From Drosophila pseudoobscura (lineage: Eukaryota > Arthropoda > Insecta > Diptera > Drosophilidae), in contig NC_046681.1 of NCBI RefSeq assembly GCF_009870125.1, positions 21,527,001-21,591,000 on the forward strand: DNA of 64,000 bases, given 5' to 3'. Both the position numbers and the translations under genes were made by a program. Shown piece by piece: positions 59,129 to 64,000 of this stretch (its first letter is position 1; each line of letters opens with the position of its first letter). The notes beneath the pieces are model-generated. The model was given only the letters and a program-made list of their open reading frames with translations. It had not been told where the DNA came from and searched no databases.

Positions 59129-62100
59129 CTGCAAGAAAGGCAAAGGACGCAAAGGAGGAGATGAGTGTCTGAGTGGGGGATAAATGCATACATACAAATG
59201 GATTCATGAATATTTTTAATTCAAATTAAATGCGAATATTGGTCCGCTCTCTTTTTTATGGTTTTCCCCCCTCCCCTTCCCTTTGGGTAATTTGTTCGCC
59301 ATGTGGCATGCGAGTGTGCTGACAGTTTTATGAGCATTCCTTTCGGCCACACATCTCTTTCACATCTATTTCACACTGGAATGCCCCGTTTCTCCGTCTC
59401 TCTTACATCTCATTCTTGCCACTCGATTGATGCCACATTTGCATTGCAAATGTGGGTCATACATGGGACATATCCTTTAAGGCACACGCCACTCGGCACG
59501 TGACCAGCAGTGATGCCACCATCCATCCATTTATCACATCCCAGAGCAAAAGTGTCACTGTTTTTGGTACCCTTTCAGCAGATGAGAGTACACCTCGTTT
59601 TGCCAGTCAGTTGGCAAAGCAGGAAGCACAAAGAACTATACGCCACATAGAGTATGTTTCTAGTAGAATACGGATCACGGATTACTCCGTGAATCACTCA
59701 AAAGCAACAGCTCTCTCTCTCAGCATCGCAAAGCCCTGGCTTTACCATGCCTCTCCTTCTCTTTCTAACCCACACCCACTATCGCAGAGCAACACGCTCA
59801 ACGCCCGCTCTCACCGCTCTCGTCACCTTTGGATCCTCTCTGAGCGAGTCGTCTCTCTCTCTCTCTCTCTCACTGGCACATGCACAGCAATGGGACAGTC
59901 AGTGGACAAGAATAAACATGCACGGGAATGGGACTGGGACTGGGACTGGCAGTGGACAACAACAAACGGCAGATCGTAAAGAAAGCAACGGAGGATTACA
60001 CTGCGCACAATCTCGTAGTAAATTCTTGGGTAGGATATATATTTACATACATATACTCCTAATCTGTTCCTTACTCAAGAAATCAATGAAAATTTGATGG
60101 AAACTTGTGGCAAAATTCAGAAAAATTAAAGACATTCTACCAAAGAAATAAGTCATCTTCCAAGGGTATGCCAAGGTTTTCCCGTTCTTTTCTACCATTT
60201 TCTTTGTACTCCATTTCCATGGATATATTCTAAAGAAAAATCTGAAAGAATATCTGGACTTTTTTACATAATTTTGTGGATTCTTTGAGATCATCACAAG
60301 ATCGAAAGATCGTTTCACAATTTTATCTATTATTTACCAAAGAAAATCATCTGAAAGAGTATCCAAACCTTCGTTCTTTAAATTTTTCGCTCTTTTTTCC
60401 ACTTTTGTCGCAATTTCCTCTTTCAATTTCCACAATTTTCGGGGGTTTCGAGGGTTTGAGAGCAAAATCACATAAATTTGTTCAATTGCTTTTCGGGAAG
60501 CTCATCAATTTGTCGCTTCTCTAGGGAACGAACTCCTTTCTCTCTCTTCCACTTTCCCACTTTGCAACAATTAAGTGTCGAGGAGGACTCTCCTCCCCTG
60601 CTCTTTTCGACAACGCGGCGTATACGTAATGTTCAATAAATAACATTCGACAGCCTGCCCTTAAAAAGTGTCTCAAGTTCAACATTAACCGGAAATATTG
60701 GCAATTTCCGTGAATTATTGACTCCTTGCAACATAAGTATCTTATCGGTACGAGTATATATGTGAGTCTGTCTGCCGTTGAGCGCCTGATTAAGTGCTAA
60801 AAATAGATACAAAGATACATCAACCGACAAGCCAGCAGCAGCCCAGTAGCTGATGAACTGATGTCTGGAGAATGGATGCCCCAGGAAGCCCCCAAAAACA
60901 GTCTGACGGAAAGTCAAACACCATCCTTTGCTGAGGAAAACCTTTGTTGTTGCTTCTCTTAATTTTCCACATTTACCCCCTCCCTCTCCCCTTATTCTAT
61001 AGCCTTGCTGTCTGGTTTATTTATTCCTTGGGAAAATATGATTTATGTTCTACTTTTCGACTCCCACCAAAGGGAAACAAACAAACGACTTGTGCTCTTT
61101 TCACTTGACAATTTGACTCTGACTCTGGCTTTGCCTTTGGCTTTGCCTTAAAGCCCAAGCTTAACCAAAGCCAAGGTCTTTCATTTAAGTATTTTTCGAT
61201 ATTTATCTTTACTTTAGTTTCAGTTAAGAGTACATTTTTTATGGGTTTTCTGTGGTATTTATTTAAATAGATTATTTATCTTTTCGTTTCGTTGTGCAAT
61301 TTTTGCATGCATTCCTTCAAACGAGGGAACAAAAAAATTCTATTCTTTTTAAAAGTCATAACTGTTATTATTCTAAAAATGTATGATTTAGTTCTTGCTT
61401 CCTCGGCTTCAGCGGAGTTGCCTCTCCAGTGGCTCCAGTGGTTTTCTTTCCATCTTGAAAATCTTGAAAATCATCTTCCTTTGTGGCCTTTTCTAAGGGG
61501 TTTTCCGCCTGAACGTCGTGTTGCTCGTTGCCTCAGAGGAAGAACAGTTTTTGTTTTTAATCCCTGATGCTGCAGCTTTTGCTGCAACCATTGTTGCAGT
61601 TGGTGCTGCCACAGATCCAACGAGTGACTCCAACGACAGCTCTCGGTAAAGAAAAAGGATTACAGCAGGTCCATATTGTGACAGTGAAAAGAGATTGTTA
61701 CTTTAATGCACTTTTATATCTTTTTTGCTCTAAAAACGACTTCCTTTATTTGATGGATGCGCCATTTAGAATGATCGTTTGCTTATATATATTCCCAAAA
61801 GGGAGTTAGAGTTAGGGTTATCCTTCCACAATCTCCAGAGGAACCAAAGCAAAGTTCAAGCTGCCCCAAGAAGATCGCGGGCCCTCCCCAAATAGAAGCA
61901 AATAATTTTTAATTTAATAAACGTAACATCTTTCATAATTTTCCACTCAAGAAGTCATGCCTGCGTCATCTGTCCCTAGAATTGCTATCTTTTATTTCCC
62001 AGAAATTTGTAAGAGATAGAAAATTCGATTAAAATGTCAGAGTATTTTCTCTGTCATAATTGTCGGGGGGGTCCCATCACAGCCCTGGGGCTGGATTTTC

Positions 62101-64000
62101 TTGCAATTCCATTTGCGATTCTCTTTGGCATTAATTTCAGCTTTTCCTTCCACGATTTGTGTGTGTCTGCCCAGGAATTTTCATCTCGCAGATAAGCATC
62201 TCAGCATCTCGCAGATAATTGGCGGGTAAAAGGAGAAGATACTTCTGCTGTGTGTCTTGTATCTTTTGCTTTTAAGCTTTGCCACTAAGTCGGAAAGTTG
62301 GCTACTTAATGTTGCAAGTCTGGCGAGGGGTGGTTATATATTAATATCCCTTAGGGGGGTGCCAAGGGAGATGCTGCTGCATGCCACACATGTTATGGTG
62401 CAGCAGCAGCAACCGAAACTGCCTCAAGAGCGGGGGAAAGAGAGAATTTAATCTTTTAAGCTGCATTTGCCTTGCCACACACTGAACATGCAACATGCTT
62501 AAGCTGCTGCAAAACATTTGGCAGACACTCCTCCCTCCCTCCCACACCCCCCCAATGTATCTGTATCTGGAGAGTTCCTTTGGCTATTTCCTGCTCTCGA
62601 AGTCAAATGACAAGTCGACAGTGGCGGTCGTGTGTGTCGAGTGGGTGGTGCCACACACCACACTGCTGCAGCAGCAGCACCCACTGTCGCCGACACTTTG
62701 CTGCGGTTTGATGCGTCAGCTTTATGTAAGACATTCATATGGCCCCTACTTTTCTCCATCTTCCCTTGGACTCCTGCCCCCTCCCCATGGACTCATGGGA
62801 GATTGTTATACCCTCTGGCACTGCCTCTGCCCCTCCCTCTCTCTCTCTCTCTCTCTCTTTGGGAAAATAGTATTATTTTTATACAACATTTGCAATGGAG
62901 TTTTTCTTTTAGCAGGAAATACCAAAGAAAAGAAAAGAAATGGAGGACGGGGGACTCTTATGCGAAGAATGGAATACACTCTTTGGGGAGGAATATTATA
63001 TGATTTCAGTTTCTGATTTCATTTGCCAGACATCTTCCTCCGGCAGATACATATTTCAAGCCTTAATTAATAAATAACCATTCCCGTTCACCCCACCCCA
63101 AGTATCTGTGAGATGCAAATTTAAGAAAAGAAGAAGATTGATTGTTTTTCAATATTCCTCTTGAGCAAAGGATAGTTTTTCTGCTAAGATCTCTGATTTT
63201 TCATTCATTTATCTTACAAATTTTAGAGATTGATATTTCAGGAAATTATATTTCAAAGAATTTCGCATTTAAAATCGTTCTAATGATAATTTGATTTATT
63301 TTGCATAATTATCCACAATCTACAAATGTATCATGATTTGTAAGATTTCATAGATTTTTCTTTAGAACTCTGAAGTTTTCTTTATAGTAAACATAGTTTG
63401 AAATCTCTGGTCAGACGAGATGTTCCTCTTGGGAAGGAGGACAGTCCTCGGGTGATACATCTCTAAAAAGACGGCAGTATATATATCATTTGAATACCAG
63501 GTTATGTTTTGCCTAAATATATGTATTTATGTAGATACTTGGCTATCTTAATGTCGAGGCACGTGTGCCTCCGTGTGTAGCTTTCGTCTATATTCATCTC
63601 GAAACAAAAGCCGAGTAAACCGACCCCTATATTTTGGAAACTAATCTACTGAGATCCCAGGGGAACAGAGATCGCAGATGCAGTGAAGCACTCCCCAGTT
63701 TACTCTAACTTGTTTCTTTGGAAACCTTAAAGTCTTTAAGCTCTTTGTAAAAGTTTTTGCTCCGTGTAAGTACTGGAAAAGCAGACACAAGGCATCCATC
63801 CGTTCCATCCGTTCCATCCGTTCCACCTATGCACCGCCAAGTGTAAGTAAAGTTTTCCTCAAAGTTATGGCACTCCTTATCCAGGGTATTACCTCCACAT
63901 ACATATACATACATATACATAAATACATGTGCCAGTAGTCGCATGAACATGTGTATGTGGCTGTAGTGCTTGTAGTGTGCATTGTTGTTTCTCTTGAGTG
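59129..64000. other. Upstream or intronic DNA of Pde11, no gene supported
   Basis: AT-rich with CT runs near 59850 and 62840, a 9-bp CATCCGTTC repeat near 63797-63825 and other simple repeats. Alternative first exons of Pde11 may lie here or beyond the window; none could be joined with confidence. Open frames are short and low-complexity. Confidence 0.5.

Noticed and set aside
61384..61640. Possible decayed coding segment with Ala/Thr- and Lys-rich frames on the minus strand
   Set aside because: Needs at least one frame shift to stay open, is low complexity, and matches no family I recognise.

Overview
This window is animal nuclear DNA, almost certainly from a Drosophila fly. Genes are split by short GT-AG introns of about 60-90 bp, intergenic DNA is AT-rich with many microsatellites, and three genes have recognisable Drosophila counterparts. 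Adjacency of a UDP-glycosyltransferase and the double-domain peroxidase (CG10211 type), with Pde11 nearby, fits the Muller B (melanogaster 2L) region. The importin-like gene and the repeat element look lineage-specific and suggest a fly other than D. melanogaster; I cannot fix the species.

Layout, left to right: 1-5558 non-coding DNA with promoter-like sites; 5559-7289 a three-exon UDP-glycosyltransferase (+); 7290-13490 intergenic DNA with a CTG-rich tract and a possible DINE-1-like relic; 13491-28867 a nine-exon secreted double peroxidase (+) whose 38-base first coding exon is separated from the rest by a 10.7-kb intron; 29408-41318 an 11.9-kb foldback-type element; 41892-45507 a two-exon importin-4-like karyopherin (+), followed by a broken partial copy of it at about 45720-45990; 47586-59128 fifteen coding exons of Pde11 (-), with the 5' end of that gene probably beyond the window; 59129-64000 upstream or intronic DNA with no gene I can support.

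The most unusual feature is the foldback element. Both ends are the same roughly 185-bp inverted terminus flanked by TA. Inside are head-to-tail 319-bp monomers, 20 in the left arm and 8 in inverted orientation in the right arm. Between them lies a second inverted repeat carrying a spliced-gene-like fragment and degenerate modules related to the monomer. Within the monomers a tiny hairpin occurs with its 4-base loop in either orientation.

The genes do not form a pathway or operon. The transferase is predicted to be an ER detoxification enzyme. The peroxidase is predicted to be extracellular, with an N-terminal domain that has lost every heme and catalytic residue I can place, joined by a basic RRKR site to an intact second domain. 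The karyopherin is a predicted nuclear transport receptor with an unusual acidic repeat tail. Pde11 is a dual GAF cyclic-nucleotide phosphodiesterase. All exon junctions were joined by hand and keep frame throughout.
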